Under the pieces are notes generated by a model. It saw only the letters and a program-made list of their open reading frames with translations. It did not search any database and was not told the DNA's origin. Of a stretch of 64,000 bases of DNA, positions 1 to 12,039 are shown piece after piece; the first letter of the stretch is position 1; the number at the start of each line of letters is the position of its first letter. Location: contig OZ024742.1 of NCBI GenBank assembly GCA_964016885.1, forward strand, positions 6,446,658-6,510,657. Direction: 5' to 3'. A program made the translations under genes and the position numbers. This stretch comes from Eledone cirrhosa. Taxonomy: Eukaryota; Mollusca; Cephalopoda; Octopoda; Eledonidae.

Positions 1-130
1 TAGTAGGTAGAGGGTTAACCAGAGCTGTTTAGTGATCTATAACATGGTTTCTTACCCTAGTAGGTAGAGGGTTAACCAGAGCATTTTAGTGATCTATAAC
101 ATACTTCCTTACCCTAGTAGTTAGAGGGTT

Positions 131-187
131 ACCCCGTGGAGTTTAGTGATCTATAACATAGTTTCTTACCCTAGTAGTTAGAGGGTT
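131..187 (+). repeat. ACCCCGTG-class monomer (first of about 33), CpG-bearing
   Basis: In this class the GGTTAACCAGAG core is replaced by GGTTACCCCGTG, which removes the palindrome and introduces a CpG. It always follows the GCATTTTAG/ATACTTCC or related monomer where the order is intact. The ACCCC start positions I located are 131, 3,435, 3,891, 9,759, 10,386, 13,290, 13,916, 18,927, 19,497, 21,887, 22,457, 24,907, 25,477, 26,903, 27,530, 30,095, 32,316, 34,310, 35,051, 35,278, 38,068, 38,638, 41,317, 42,228, 44,448, 45,018, 45,816, 46,727, 48,947, 51,683, 52,880, 55,616, 56,870, 57,383, 60,062 and 62,226, with ACTCCGTG variants at 7,937, 11,468, 16,935 and 19,895. It is the best single marker for the HOR register. 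Confidence 0.88.
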
Positions 188-1440
188 AAGCAGTGCAGTT
201 TAGTGATATGTAACATAGTTTCTTAGACTTGTAGTTAGAGGGTTAACCAGAGCAGTTTAGTCATATATAACATAGTTCCTTACCCTAGTAGTTAGAGGGT
301 TAACCAGAGCAGTTTAGTGATATATAACATAGTTCCGTACCCTAGAAGTTAGAGGGTTAACCAAAGCAGTCTAGTGATCTATAACAAAGTTTCTTAGCCT
401 AGTAGTTCGAGGGTTAACCAGAGCAGTTTAGTGATCTATAACATGGTTTCTTACCCTAGTAGTTAGAGGGTTAACCAGAGCAGTTTAGTGATGTATAACA
501 TAGTTCCTTAGCCTAGTAGTTAGAGGGTTAATCAAAGCAGTTTAGTGATTTATAACATGGTTTCTTACCTAGGAGTTAGAGGGTTAACCAGAGCAGTTTA
601 ATGATCTATAACATAGTTCCTTTCCCTACTAGTTAGAGGGTTAATCAAAGCAGTTCAGTGATTTATAACATGGTTTCTTACCCTAGTAGTTAGAGGGTTA
701 AACAGAGCAGTTTAGTTATATATAACATAGTTCCTTACCCTAGTAGATAGAGGGTTAAGCAGAGCAGTTTAGTGATATATAACATAGTTCCTTACCCTAG
801 TAGTTAGAGGGTTAACCAGTACAGTTTAGTGATCTATAACATAGTTTCTTAGCCTAGTAGTTAGAGGTTTAACCAGAGCAGTTTAGTGATCCACAACATA
901 GTTCCTTTTCCTAGTAGTTAGAGGGTTAACCAGAGCAGTTTAGTGATCTATGACATAGTTTCTTACCCTAGTAGTTAGAGGGTTAACCAGAGCAGTTTAG
1001 TGATCTATGACATAGTTACTTACCCTAGTAGTTAGAGGGTTAACCAGAGCAGTTTAGTGATCTATAACATAGTTTCTTACCCTAGTAGTTAGAGGGTTAA
1101 CCAGAGCAGTTTAGTGATCTATAACATGGTTTCTTAACAAAGTAGTTAGAGGGTTAACCAGAGCAGTTTAGTGATCTATAACATAGTTTCTTACCCTAGT
1201 AGTTAGAGGGTTAACCAGAGCAGTTTAGTGATCTATAACATAGTTTCTTACCCTAGTAGTTAGAGGGTTAACCAGAGCAGTTTAGTGATCTATGACATAG
1301 TTTCTTACCCTAGTAGTTAGAGGCTTAACCAGAGCAGTTTAGTGATCTATAACATAGTTTCTTAGCCTAGTAATTAGAGGGTTAACCAGAGCAGTTTAGT
1401 GATCTATAACATAGTTTCTTAGCCTAGAAGTTAGAGGGTT
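140..1440 (+). repeat. Old ~1.7-kb HOR, copy A
   Basis: This block matches 1,849-3,149 at a starting offset of 1,709 bp (30 monomers less one base). Shared rare markers are ATATGTAACATAG with TTAGACTTG, TAGTCATATATAAC, TTACCTAGGAG, CCTTTCCCTACTAG and GTTTAACCAGAG with GATCCACAAC. The offset falls to 1,652, then 1,595, then 1,538, and returns to 1,709, so each copy has lost or gained whole monomers. Copies differ at many single sites, more than between the large duplications further right. Confidence 0.8.
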
Positions 1441-1848
1441 AACCAGAGCAGTTTAGTGATCCACAACATAGTTCCTTATCCTAGTAGTTAGAGGGTTAAC
1501 CAGAGCAGTTTAGTGATCCACAACATAGTTCTTTACCCTAGTAGTTAGAGGGTTCAGCAGAGCAGTTTAGTGATATATGACATAGTTCCTTACCCTAGTA
1601 GTTAGAGAGTTAACCACAGCCGTTTAGTGATATATAACATAGTTTCTTACCCTAGTAGTTAGAGGGTTAACCAGAGCAGTTTAGTGATCTATAACATAGT
1701 TCCTTAACCTAGTAGTTAGAGGGTTACCTAGAGCAGTTTAGTGATCTATAACATAGTTCCTGACCCTAGAAGTTAGTGGGTTAACCAGAGCAGTTTAGTG
1801 ATATATAACATAGTTTCTTACCCTAGTAGTTAGAGGGTTAACCAGAGC

Positions 1849-3149
1849 AGTTTAGTGATCTATAACATAGTTTCTTACCCTAGTAGTTAGAGGGTTAAGC
1901 AGAGCAGTTTAGTGATATGTAACATAGTTTCTTAGACTTGTAGTTAGAGGGTTAACCAGAGCAGTTTAGTCATATATAACATAGTTCCTTACCCTAGTAG
2001 TTAGAGGGTTAACCAGAGCAGTTTAGTGATATATAACATAGTTCCTTACCCTAGAAGTTAGAGGGTTCACCAGAGCAGTCTAGTGATCTATAACAAAGTT
2101 TCTTAGCCTAGTAGTTCGAGGGTTAACCAGAGCAGTTTAGTGATGTATAACATAGTTCCTTAGCCTAGTAGTTAGAGGGTTAATCAAAGCAGTTCAGTGA
2201 TTTATAACATGGTTTCTTACCTAGGAGTTAGAGGGTTAACCAGAGCAGTTTAGTGATCTATAACATAGTTCCTTTCCCTACTAGTTAGAGGGTTAATCAA
2301 AGCAGTTCAGTGATTTATAACATGGTTTCTTACCCTAGTAGTTAGAGGGTTAAGCAGAGCAGTTTAGTGATATATAACATAGTTCGTTACCCTAGTAGTT
2401 AGAGGGTTAACCAGTACAGTTTAGTGATCTATAACATAGTTTCTTAGCCTAGTAGTTAGAGGTTTAACCAGAGCAGTTTAGTGATCCACAACATAGTTCC
2501 TTTTCATAGTAGTTAGAGGGTTAACCAGAGCAGTTTAGTGATCTATGACATAGTTTCTTACCCTAGTAGTTAGAGGGTTAACCAGAGCAGTTTAGTGATA
2601 TATAACATAGTTACTTACCCTAGTAGTTAGAGGGTTAACCAGAGCAGTTTAGTGATCTATAACATAGTTTCTTACCCTAGTAGTTAGAGGGTTAACCAGA
2701 GCAGTTTAGTGATCTATAACATGATTTCTTACCCTAGTAGTTAGAGGGTTAACCAGAGCAGTTTAGTGATCTATAACATGGTTTCTTAGCCTAGTAGTTA
2801 GAGGGTTAACCACAGCAGTTTAGTGATCTATGACATAGTTTCTTACCCTAATAGTTGGAGGGTTAACCAGAGCAGTTTAGTGATCTATAACATAGTTTCT
2901 TACCCTAGTAGTTAGCGGGTTAACCAGAGCAGTTTAGTGATATATAACATAGTTCCTTACCCGAGTAGTTACAGGGTTAACCAGAGCAGTTTAGTGATCT
3001 ATAACATAGTTCCTTACCCTAGTAGTTAGAGGGTTAACCAAAGCAGTTTAGTGATCTATAACATGGTTTCTTAGCCTAGTAATTAGAGGGTTAACCAGAG
3101 CAGTTTAGTGATCTATAACATAGTTTCTTAGCCTAGTAGTTAGATGGTT
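1849..3149 (+). repeat. Old ~1.7-kb HOR, copy B
   Basis: This is the partner of 140-1,440. It carries the same ordered marker monomers (ATATGTAAC with TTAGACTTG near 1,911-1,950, ACCTAGGAG at about 2,220, CTTTCCCTACTAG at about 2,275) with whole-monomer losses relative to copy A. The two copies come back into register at the TAATTAGAGGG monomer (1,371 in copy A, 3,080 here). From about 3,150 the similarity ends. Confidence 0.8.
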
Positions 3150-3760
3150 AACCAGAGCAGTTTAGTGATATATAACATAGTTTCTTACCCTAGTAGTTAG
3201 AGGGTTAAGAAGAGCAGTTTAGTGATCTATAACATAGTTTCTTACCCTAGTAGTTAGAGGGTTAACCAGGGCAGTTTAGTGATCTATAACATAGTTCCTG
3301 ACCCTAGAAGTTAGTGGGTTAACCAGAGCAGTTTAGTGATATATAACATGGTTTCTTACCCTAGTAGGTAGAGGGTTAACCAGAGCTGTTTAGTGATCTA
3401 TAACATACTTCCTTACCCTAGTAGTTAGAGGGTTACCCCGTGCAGTTTAGTGATCTATAACATAGTTTCTTACCCTAGTAGTTAGAGGGTTAACCTGAGC
3501 AGTTCAGTGATCTATAACATAGTTTCTTAGCCTAGTAGTTAGAGGGTTAACCAGAGCAGTTTAGTGATGTGTAACATATTTCTTTAACCTACTAGTTAGA
3601 GGGTTAACCAGAGCAGTTTAGTGATCTATAACATAGTTCCTTAACATATTAGTTAGAGGGTTAACTAGAGCAGTTTAGTGATCTAAAACATAGTTCCTTA
3701 ACCTAGTAGTTAGAGGGTTAACCAGAGCAGATTAGTGATCTATAACATAGTTCCTTACCC

Positions 3761-4240
3761 TAGTAATTAGAGGATTAACCAGAGCAGTTTAATGATCTAT
3801 AACATGGTTTCTTACCCTAGTAGGTAGAGGGTTAACCAGAGCATTTTAGTGATCTATAACATACTTCCTTACCCTAGTAGTTAGAGGGTTACCCCGTGCA
3901 GTTTAGTGATCTATAACATAGTTTCTTACCCTAGTAGTTAGAGGGTTAAGCAGAGCAGTTTAGTGATATGTAACATAGTTTCTTAGACTTGTAGTTAGAG
4001 GGTTAACCAGAGCAGTTTAGTCATATATAACATAGTTCCTTACCCTAGTAGTTAGAGGGTTAACCAGAGCAGTTTAGTGATATATAACATAGTTCCTTAC
4101 CCTAGAAGTTAGAAGGTTAACCAGAGCAGTCTAGTGTTCTATAACAAAGTTTCTTAGCCTAGTAGTTCGAGGGTTAACCAGAGCAGTTTAGTGATCAATA
4201 ACATGGTTTCTTACCCTAGTAGTGAGAGGGTTAACCAGAG
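3761..4240 (+). repeat. Repeat of the window's first ~480 bp
   Basis: This matches positions 1-480 at a constant offset of 3,760 bp (66 monomers less two bases). The ordered markers are TAGGTAG, GCATTTTAG, ATACTTCC, ACCCCGTG, ATATGTAAC, TTAGACTTG, TAGTCATAT, CAGTCTAGTG and GTTCGAGG. The first monomer (3,761-3,817) is less similar than the rest. The block ends where the next monomer reads GATCTATAAC here but GATGTATAAC near 490. Confidence 0.8.
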
Positions 4241-6609
4241 CAGTTTAGTGATCTATAACATAGTTCCTTACCCTAGAAGTTAGAACGTTAACCAGAGCAG
4301 TCTAGTGATCTATAACAAAGTTTCTTAGCCTAGTAGTTAGAGGGTTAACCAGTACAGTTTAGTGATCTATAACATAGTTTCTTAGCCTAGTAGTTAGAGG
4401 TTTAACCAGAGCAGTTTAGTGATCCACAACATAGTTCCTTTTCCTAGTAGTTAGAGGGTTAACCAGAGCAGTTTAGTGATCCACAACATAGTTCCTTATC
4501 CTAGTAGTTAGAGGGTTAACCAGAACAGTTTAGTGATATATGATATTAGTTCCTTACCCTAGTAGTTAGAGGGTTCACCAGAGCAGTTTAGTGATATATG
4601 ACGTAGTTCCTTACCCTAGTAGTTAGAGGGTTCGCCAGAGCAGTTTAGTGATATATGACATAGTTCCTTACCCTAGTAGTTAGAGGGTTAACCACAGCAT
4701 TTTAGTGATATATAACATATTTTCTTACCCTAGTAGATAGAGGGTTAAGCAGAGCAGTTTAGTGATCTATAACATAGTTTCTTACCCTAGTAGTTAGAGG
4801 GTTAACCAGAGCAGTTTTGTGATCTATAACATAGTTCCTTACCTTAGTAGTTAGAGGGTTAACTAGAGCAGTTTAGTGATGTATAACATTGTTCCTTAGC
4901 CTAGTAGTTAGAGGGTTAACCAAAGCAGTTTAGTGATTTATAACATGGTTTCTTACCCTAGGAGTTAGAGGGTTAACCAGAGCAGTTTAGTGATCTATAA
5001 CATAGTTCCTTACCCTAGTAGTTAGAGGGTTAATCAAAGCAGTTCAGTGATTTATAACATGGTTTCTTACCCTAGGAGTTAGAGGGTTAACCAGAGCAGT
5101 TTAGTGATCTATAACATAGTTCATTTTCCTAGTAGTTAGAGGTTAACCAGAGCAGTTTAGTGATCCCCAACATAGTTCCTTATCCTAGTAGTTAGAGGGT
5201 TAACCAGAAAAGTTTAGTGATATATGACATAGTTCCTTACCCTATTAGTTAGAGGGTTCACCAGATCAGTTTAGTGATATATGACGTAGTTCCTTACCCT
5301 AGTAGTTAGAGGGTTCACCAGAGCAGTTTAGTGATATATGACATAGTTCCTTACCCTAGTAGTTAGAGGGTTAACCACAGCAGTTTAGTGATCTATAACA
5401 TAGTTTCTTACCCTAGTAGTTAGAGGGTTAACCAGAGCAGTTTAGTGATCTATAACATAGTTCCTGACCCTAGAAGTTAGTGGTTTAACCAGAGCAGTTT
5501 AGTGATCTATAACATAGTTCCTTACCCTAGAAGTTAGAGGGTTAACCAGAGCAGTTTAGTGATCTATAACATAGTTCCTTACCCTAGAAGTTAGAGGGTT
5601 AACCAGAGCAGTTTAGTGATCTATAACATAGTTCCTGACCCTAGAAGTTAGTGGGTTAACCAGAGCAGTTTAGTGATATATAACATTGTTTCTTACCATA
5701 GTAGTTAGAGGGTTAACCACAGCAGTTTAGTGATCTATAACATAGTTTCTTACCCTAGAAGTTAGAGGGTTAACCAGAGCAGTTTAGTGATCTATAACAT
5801 AGTTCCTGACCCTAGAAGTTAGTGGGTTAACCAGAGCAGTTTAGTGATATATAACATAGTTTCTTAGACTTGTAGTTAGAGGGTTAACCAGAGCAGTTTA
5901 GTGATCTATAACATAGTTCCTTACCCTAGAAGTTAGAGGGTTAACCAGAGCAGTTTAGTGATCTATAACATAGTTCCTTACCCTAGAGGTTAGTGGGTTA
6001 ACCAGAGCAGTTTAGTGATATATAACATGGTTTCTTACCCTAGTATTTCGAGGGTTAACCAGAGCTGTTTAGTGATCTATAACATGGTTTCTTACCCTAG
6101 TAGTTAGAGGGTTAACCAGAGCAGTTTAGTGATGTATAACATATATCTTTACCCTAGTAGTTAGAGGGTTAACCAGAGCAGTTTAGTGATGTATAATATA
6201 TTTCTTTAACCTAGTAGTTAGAGGGTTAACCAGAGCAGTTTAATGATCTATAACATATTTCTTTACCCTAGTAGTTAGAGGGTTAACCAGAGCAGTTTAG
6301 TGATCTATAACATAGTTCCTTAACATATTAGTTAGAGGGTTAACTAGAGCAGTTTAGTGATATATGACGTAGTTCCTTACCCTAGTAGTTAGAGGGTTAA
6401 CCACAGCATTTTAGTGATATATAACATATTTTCTTACCCTAGTAGTTAGAGGGTTAACAAGAGCAGTTTTGTGATCTATAACATAGTTCCTTACCCTAGT
6501 AGTTCGAGGGTTAACCAGAGCAGTTTAGTGATCTATAACATGGTTTCTTACCCTAGTAGTTAGAGCGTTAACCAGAGCAGTTTAGTGATGTATAACATAG
6601 TTCCTTAGC

Positions 6610-8115
6610 CTAGTAGTTAGAGGGTTAATCAAAGCAGTTCAGTGATTTATAACATGGTTTCTTACCCTAGGAGTTAGAGGGTTAACCAGAGCAGTTTAGT
6701 GATCTATAACATAGTTCCTTACCCTAGTAGTTAGAGGGTTAACCAGAGCAGTTTAGTGATCTATAACATAGATTCTTACCCTAGTAGTTAGAGGGTTAAC
6801 CAGAGCAGTTTAGTGATATATAACAATAGTCCCTTACCCTAGTAGTTAGAGGGTTAACCAGAGCAGCTTACTGATCTATAACATAGTTCCTTACCCTAGT
6901 AGTTAGAGGGTTAACCAGAGCAGTTTAGTGATCCACAACATAGTTCATTTTCCTAGTAGTTAGAGGTTAAGCAGAGCAGTTTAGTGATCCACAACATAGT
7001 TCCTTATCCTAGTAGTTAGAGGGTTAACCAGAAAAGTTTAGTGATATATGACATAGTTCCTTACCCTAGTAGTTAGAGGGTTCACCAGATCAGTTTAGTG
7101 ATATATGACGTAGTTCCTTACCCTAGTAGTTAGAGGGTTCACCAGAGCAGTTTAGTGATATATGACATAGTTCCTTAGCCTAGTAGTTAGAGGGTTAACC
7201 AGAGCAGTTTAGTGATCTATAACATAGTTCCTTACCCTAGAAGTTAGAGGGTTAACCAGAGCAGTTTAGTGATCTATAACATAGTCCCTTACCCTAGAAA
7301 TTAGTGGGTTAACCAGAGCAGTTTAGTGATCTATAACATAGTTCCTTACCCTAGAAGTTAGAGCGTTAACCAGAGCAGTTCAGTGATCTATAACATAGTT
7401 CCTTACCCTAGAAGTTAGAGGGTTAACCAGAGCAGTTTAGTGATCTATAACATAGTTCCTGACCCTAGAAGTTAGTGGGTTAACCAGAGCAGTTTAGTGA
7501 TATATAACATGGTTTCTTACCCTAGTAGGTAGAGGGTTCACCAGAGCAGTTAAGTGATATATGACATAGTTCCTTACCCTAGTAGTTAGAGAGTTAACCA
7601 CAGCAGTTTAGTGATATATAACATAGTTTCTTAGACTTGTAGTTAGAGGGTTAACCAGAGCAGTTTAGTCATATATAACATAGTTCCTTACCCTAGTAGT
7701 TAGAGGGTTAACCAGAGCAGTTTAGTGATCTATAACATAGTTCCTGACCCTAGAAGTTAGTGGGTTAACCAGAGCAGTTTAGTGATATATAACATGGTTT
7801 CTTACCCTAGTAGGTAGAGGGTTAACCAGAGCTGTTTAGTGATCTATAACATTGGTTCTTACCCTAGTAGGTAGAGGGTTAACCAGAGCATTTTAGTGTT
7901 TATAACATACTTCCTTACCCTAGTAGTTAGAGGGTTACTCCGTGCAGTTTAGTGATCTATAACATAGTTTCTTACCCTAGTAGTTAGAGGGTTAACCTGA
8001 GCAGTTCAGTGATCTATAACATAGTTTCTTAGCCTAGTAGTTAGAGGGTTAACCAGAGCAGTTTAGTGATCTATAACATATATCTTTACCCTAGTAGTTA
8101 GAGGGTTAACCAGAG
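6610..8115 (+). repeat. 1.5-kb block repeated 8,998 bp downstream, copy 1
   Basis: This block matches 15,608-17,115 at an offset of 8,998 bp. The shared unusual monomers are TAACAATAGTCCC (6,821 and 15,819), GCTTACTG, GAGAGTTAACC (7,591 and 16,589) and ACTCCGTG (7,937 and 16,935). It overlaps the start of the 3,531-bp unit at about 7,705, so that unit and its left flank together were copied to the other side of the 3,531-bp tandem pair. This gives a relative order of events or marks a longer ancestral unit. Confidence 0.8.
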
Positions 8116-10141
8116 CAGTTTAGTGATGTATAACATATTTCTTTAACCTAGTAGTTAGAGGGTTAACCAGAGCAGTTTAGTGATCTATAACATATTTCCT
8201 TAACATATTAGTTAGAGGGTTAACTAGAGCAGTTTAGTGATATATGACGTAGTTCCTTACCCTAGTAGTTAGAGGGTTCACCAGAGCAGTTTAGTGATAT
8301 ATGACATAGTTCCTTACCCTAGTAGTTAGAGGGTTAACCACAGCATTGTAGTGATATATAACATATTTTCTTACCCTAGTAGATAGAGGGTTAAGCAGAG
8401 CAGTTTAGTGATCTATAACATAGTTTCTTACCCTAGTAGTTAGAGGGTTAACCAGAGCAGTTTTGTGATCTATAACATAGTTCCTTACCCTAGTAGTTAG
8501 AGGGTTAACCAGAGCAGTTTAGTGATCTATAACATAGTTCCTTACCCTAGCAGTTAGAGGGTTAATCAAAGCAGTTCAGTGATTTATAACATGGTTTCTT
8601 ACCCTACTAGTTAGAGGGTTAACCAGAGTAGTTCAGTGATCCACAACATAGTTCATTTTCCTAGTAGTTAGAGGTTAACCAGAGCAGTTTAGTGATCCAC
8701 AACATAGTTCCTTATCCTAGTAGTTAGAGGGTTAACCAGAAAAGTTTAGTGATATATGACATAGTTTCTTACCCTAGTAGTTAGAGGGTTCACCAGAACA
8801 GTTTAGTGATATATGACATAGTTCCTTACCCTAGTAGTTAGAGGGTTAACCACAGCAGTTTAGTGATCTAAAACATAGTTTCTTACCCTAGTAGTTAGAG
8901 GGTTAACCAGAGCAGTTTAGTGATCTATAACATAGTTCCTTACCCTAGAAGTTAGAGGTTAACCAGAGCAGTTTAGTGATCTATAACATAGTTCCTTACC
9001 CTAGAAGTTAGAGGGTTAACCAGAGCAGTTTAGTGATCTGTAACATAGTTCCTGACCCTAGAAGTTAGTGGGTTAACCAGAGCAGTTTAGTGATATATAA
9101 CATTGTCTCTTACCCTAGTAGTTAGAGGGTTAACCACAGCAGTTTAGTGATCTATAACATAGTTTCTTACCCTAGTAGTTAAAGGGTTAACCAGAGCAGT
9201 TTAGTGATCTATAACATAGTTTCTTAGCCTAGCAGTTAGAGGGTTAACCAGAGCAGTTTTGTGATCTATAACATAGTTCCTGACCCTAGAAGTTAGTGGG
9301 TTAACCAGAGCAGTTTAGTGATCTATAACATAGTTCCTTACCCTAGAAGTTAGAGGGTTAACCAGAGCAGTTTAGTGATCTATAACATAGTTCCTTACCC
9401 TAGAAGTTAGAGGGTTAACCAGAGCAGTTTAGTGATCTATAACATAGTTCCTGGCCCTAGAAGTTAGTGGGTTAACCAGAGCAGTTTAGTGATATATAAC
9501 ATAGTTTCTTAGACTTGAAGTTAGAGGTTTAACCAGAGCAGTTTAGTCATATATAACATAGTTCCCTACCCTAGTAGTTAGAGGGTTAACCAGAGCAGTT
9601 TAGTGATCTATAACATAGTTCCTGACCCTAGAAGTTAGTGGGTTAACCAGAGCAGTTTAGTGATATATAACATGGTTCCTTACCCTAGTAGGTAGAGGGT
9701 TAACCAGAGCATTTTAGTGATCTATAACATACTTCCTTACCCTAGTAGTTAGAGGGTTACCCCGTGCAGTTTAGTGATCTATAACATAGTTTCTTACCCT
9801 AGTAGTTAGAGGGTTAACCTGAGCAGTTCAGTGATCTATAACATAGTTTCTTAGCCTAGTAGTTAGAGGGTTAACCAGAGCAGTTTAGTGATCTATAACA
9901 TATATCTTTACCCTAGTAGTTAGAGGGTTAACCAGAGCAGTTTAGTCATGTATAACATATTTCTTTAACCTAGTAGTTAGAGGGTTAACCAGAGCAGTTT
10001 AATGATCTATAACATATTTCTTTACCCTAGTAGTTAGAGGGTTAACCAGAGCAGTTTAGTGATCTATAACATAGTTCCTTAACATATTAGTTAGAGGGTT
10101 AACTAGAGCAGTTTAGTGATCTATAACATAGTTCCTTAACC

Positions 10142-10198
10142 TAGTAGTTAGAGGGTTAACCAGAGCAGTTTAGTGATCTATAACATAGTTCCTTACCC
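10142..10198 (+). repeat. Reference monomer (exact majority sequence, 57 bp)
   Basis: This interval matches the majority base at every position and serves as the type monomer. It has 18 T, 17 A, 12 G and 10 C, and no CpG. From left to right it holds TAGTAGTTAG, the telomere-like GAGGGTTA within the 8-bp palindrome GGTTAACC (a GTTAAC hexamer, so one HpaI-type site in most monomers), then AGAGCAGTTTAGTGATC, the short inverted repeat CTATAACATAG at 10,178-10,188, and a pyrimidine-rich end TTCCTTACCC that joins the next monomer as ACCCTAG. Positions that vary most across the window are GATC/GATA before TATAAC, TTCC/TTTC, TTACCC/TTAGCC, GTAG/GAAG at the monomer junction, and TTAACC/TTCACC. The choice of where the monomer starts is arbitrary. 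Confidence 0.95.
10178..10188. other. CTAT-AAC-ATAG short inverted repeat (example)
   Basis: This perfect 4-bp inverted repeat with a 3-base loop lies in the reference monomer and in all monomers that read GATCTATAACATAG. Substitution to GATATATAAC, ATAACATGG or TATGACATAG removes or shortens it. It is too short to be a confident structural element and is listed only because it is periodic. Confidence 0.4.
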
Positions 10199-12015
10199 TA
10201 GTAATTAGAGGGTTAACCAGAGCAGTTTAATGATCTATAACATGGTTTCTTAGCCTAGTAGGTAGAGGGTTAACCAGAGCTGTTTAGTGATCTATAACAT
10301 GGTTTCTTACCCTAGTAGGTAGAGGGTTAACCAGAGCATTTTAGTGATCTATAACATACTTCCTTACCCTAGTAGTTAGAGGGTTACCCCGTGCAGTTTA
10401 GTGATCTATAACATAGTTTCTTACCCTAGTAGTTAGAGGGTTAAGCAGAGCAGTTTAGTGATATGTAACATAGTTTCTTAGACTTGTAGTTAGAGGGTTA
10501 ACCAGAGCAGTTTAGTGATATATAACATAGTTCCTTACCCTAGAAGTTAGAGGGTTAACCAGAGCAGTCTAGTGATCTATAACAAAGTTTCTTAGCCTAG
10601 TAGTTCGAGGGTTAACCAGAGCAGTTTAGTGATCTATAACATGGTTTCTTACCCTAGTAGTTAGAGGGTTAACCTGAGCAGTTTAGTGATCTATAACATA
10701 TATCTTTACCCTAGTAGTTAGAGGGTTAACCAGAGCAGTTTAGTGATGTATAACATATTTCTTTAACCTAGTAGTTAGAGGGTTAACCAGAGCAGTTTAA
10801 TGATCTATAACATATTTCTTTACCCTAGTAGTTAGAGGGTTAACCAGAGCAGTTTAGTGATCTATAACATAGTTCCTTAACATATTAGTTAGAGGGTTAA
10901 CTAGAGCAGTTTAGTGATATATGACGTAGTTCCTTACCTTAGTAGTTAGAGGGTTCAACAGAGCAGTTTTGTGATATATGACATAGTTCCTTACCCTAGT
11001 AGTTAGAGGGTTAACGACAGCATTTTAGTGATATATAACATATTTTCTTACCCTAGTAGATAGAGGGTTAAGCAGAGCAGTTTAGTAATCTATAACATAG
11101 ATTCTTACCCTAGTAGTTAGAGGGTTAACCAGAGCAGTTTTGTGATATATAACATAGTTCCTTACCCTAGTAGTTAGAGGGTTAACCAGAGCAGTTTAGT
11201 GATCTATAACATAGTTCCTTACCCTAGAGGTTAGTGGGTTAACCAGAGCAGTTTAGTGATCTATAACATAGTTCCTGACCCTAGAAGTTAGTGGGTTAAC
11301 CAGAGCAGTTTAGTGATATATAACATGGTTTCTTACCCTAGTAGGTAGAGGGTTAACCAGAGCTGTTTAGTGATCTATAACATGGTTTCTTACCCTAGTA
11401 GGTAGAGGGTTAACCAGAGCATTTTAGTGTTTATAACATACTTCCTTACCCTAGTAGTTAGAGGGTTACTCCGTGCAGTTTAGTGATCTATAACATAGTT
11501 TCTTACCCTAGTAGTTAGAGGGTTAACCTGAGCAGTTCAGTGATCTATAACATAGTTTCTTAGCCTAGTAGTTAGAGGGTTAACCAGAGCAGTTTAGTGA
11601 TCTATAACATATATCTTTACCCTAGTAGTTAGAGGGTTAACCAGAGCAGTTTAGTGATGTATAACATATTTCTTTAACCTAGTAGTTAGAGGGTTAACCA
11701 GAGCAGTTTAGTGATCTATAACATATTTCCTTAACATATTAGTTAGAGGGTTAACTAGAGCAGTTTAGTGATATATGACGTAGTTCCTTACCCTAGTAGT
11801 TAGAGGGTTCACCAGAGCAGTTTAGTGATATATGACATAGTTCCTTACCCTAGTAGTTAGAGGGTTAACCACAGCATTGTAGTGATATATAACATATTTT
11901 CTTACCCTAGTAGATAGAGGGTTAAGCAGAGCAGTTTAGTGATCTATAACATAGTTTCTTACCCTAGTAGTTAGAGGGTTAACCAGAGCAGTTTTGTGAT
12001 CTATAACATAGTTCC

Positions 12016-12039
12016 TTACCCTAGTAGTTAGAGGGTTAA
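12016..12039. other. Inverted telomere-like arms across the monomer junction (example)
   Basis: At the boundary between two monomers TTACCCT (12,016-12,022) faces AGGGTTAA (12,032-12,039) across a 9-base loop. The arms can pair over 7 bp with one bulged T. ACCCTA and GGGTTA are each circular permutations of the vertebrate-type telomere hexamer, on opposite strands. The arrangement is present at most junctions in the window and is lost where the end reads TTAGCC, TTAACC or TTAACAT. This example was picked because both arms match the majority sequence. A hairpin or cruciform is possible, but a 7-bp bulged stem is weak evidence of function. Confidence 0.6.

Larger units (their letters stand above)
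1..7704 (+). repeat. Left part of the array: heterogeneous, older monomers
   Basis: This stretch uses the same 57-bp monomer and many of the same classes, but carries the most single-monomer changes. Examples are GGGTTACCTAGAG near 1,720, TAGCGGG near 2,915, AGAACGTTAACC near 4,285, and a 1-base insertion giving TGATATTAGTTCC near 4,540. The class order is only partly that of the units to the right. It contains an old ~1.7-kb duplication (140-1,440 and 1,849-3,149), a repeat of the first ~480 bases near 3,761-4,240, and local reuse of the AACCAGAAAAG and TTCATTTTCC classes at 5.1-5.3 kb and 6.9-7.2 kb, 1,824 bp apart at the AACCAGAAAAG marker. It reads as a part of the array homogenised less recently than the rest. 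Confidence 0.75.
7705..11235 (+). repeat. 3,531-bp tandem duplication, copy 1
   Basis: This is a HOR unit of 62 monomers less three bases. Markers in copy 1 recur 3,531 bp later: ACTCCGTG at 7,937, ACCCCGTG at 9,759, and ACCCCGTG at 10,386 (3,530 later because of one missing T near 13,858). The order of classes is TTCCTGACCC, TAGGTAG, GCATTTTAG, ACTCCGTG, ATATATCTTT, TTAACATATTAG, TATGACGTAG, CACAGCATTGTAG, TAGATAGAGG, TTAATCAAAG, GATCCACAAC, AACCAGAAAAG and CATTGTCTC. It differs from copy 2 at a limited number of sites, for example ACATTGGTTC near 7,850, CTAGCAG near 8,548, GATCTGTAAC near 9,036 and TTACCTT near 10,937. Confidence 0.9.

Noticed and set aside
4525..4550. Insertion element at TGATATTAGTTCC
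   Set aside because: It is a one-base insertion with a substitution in an otherwise normal monomer. There are no terminal repeats or target duplication.
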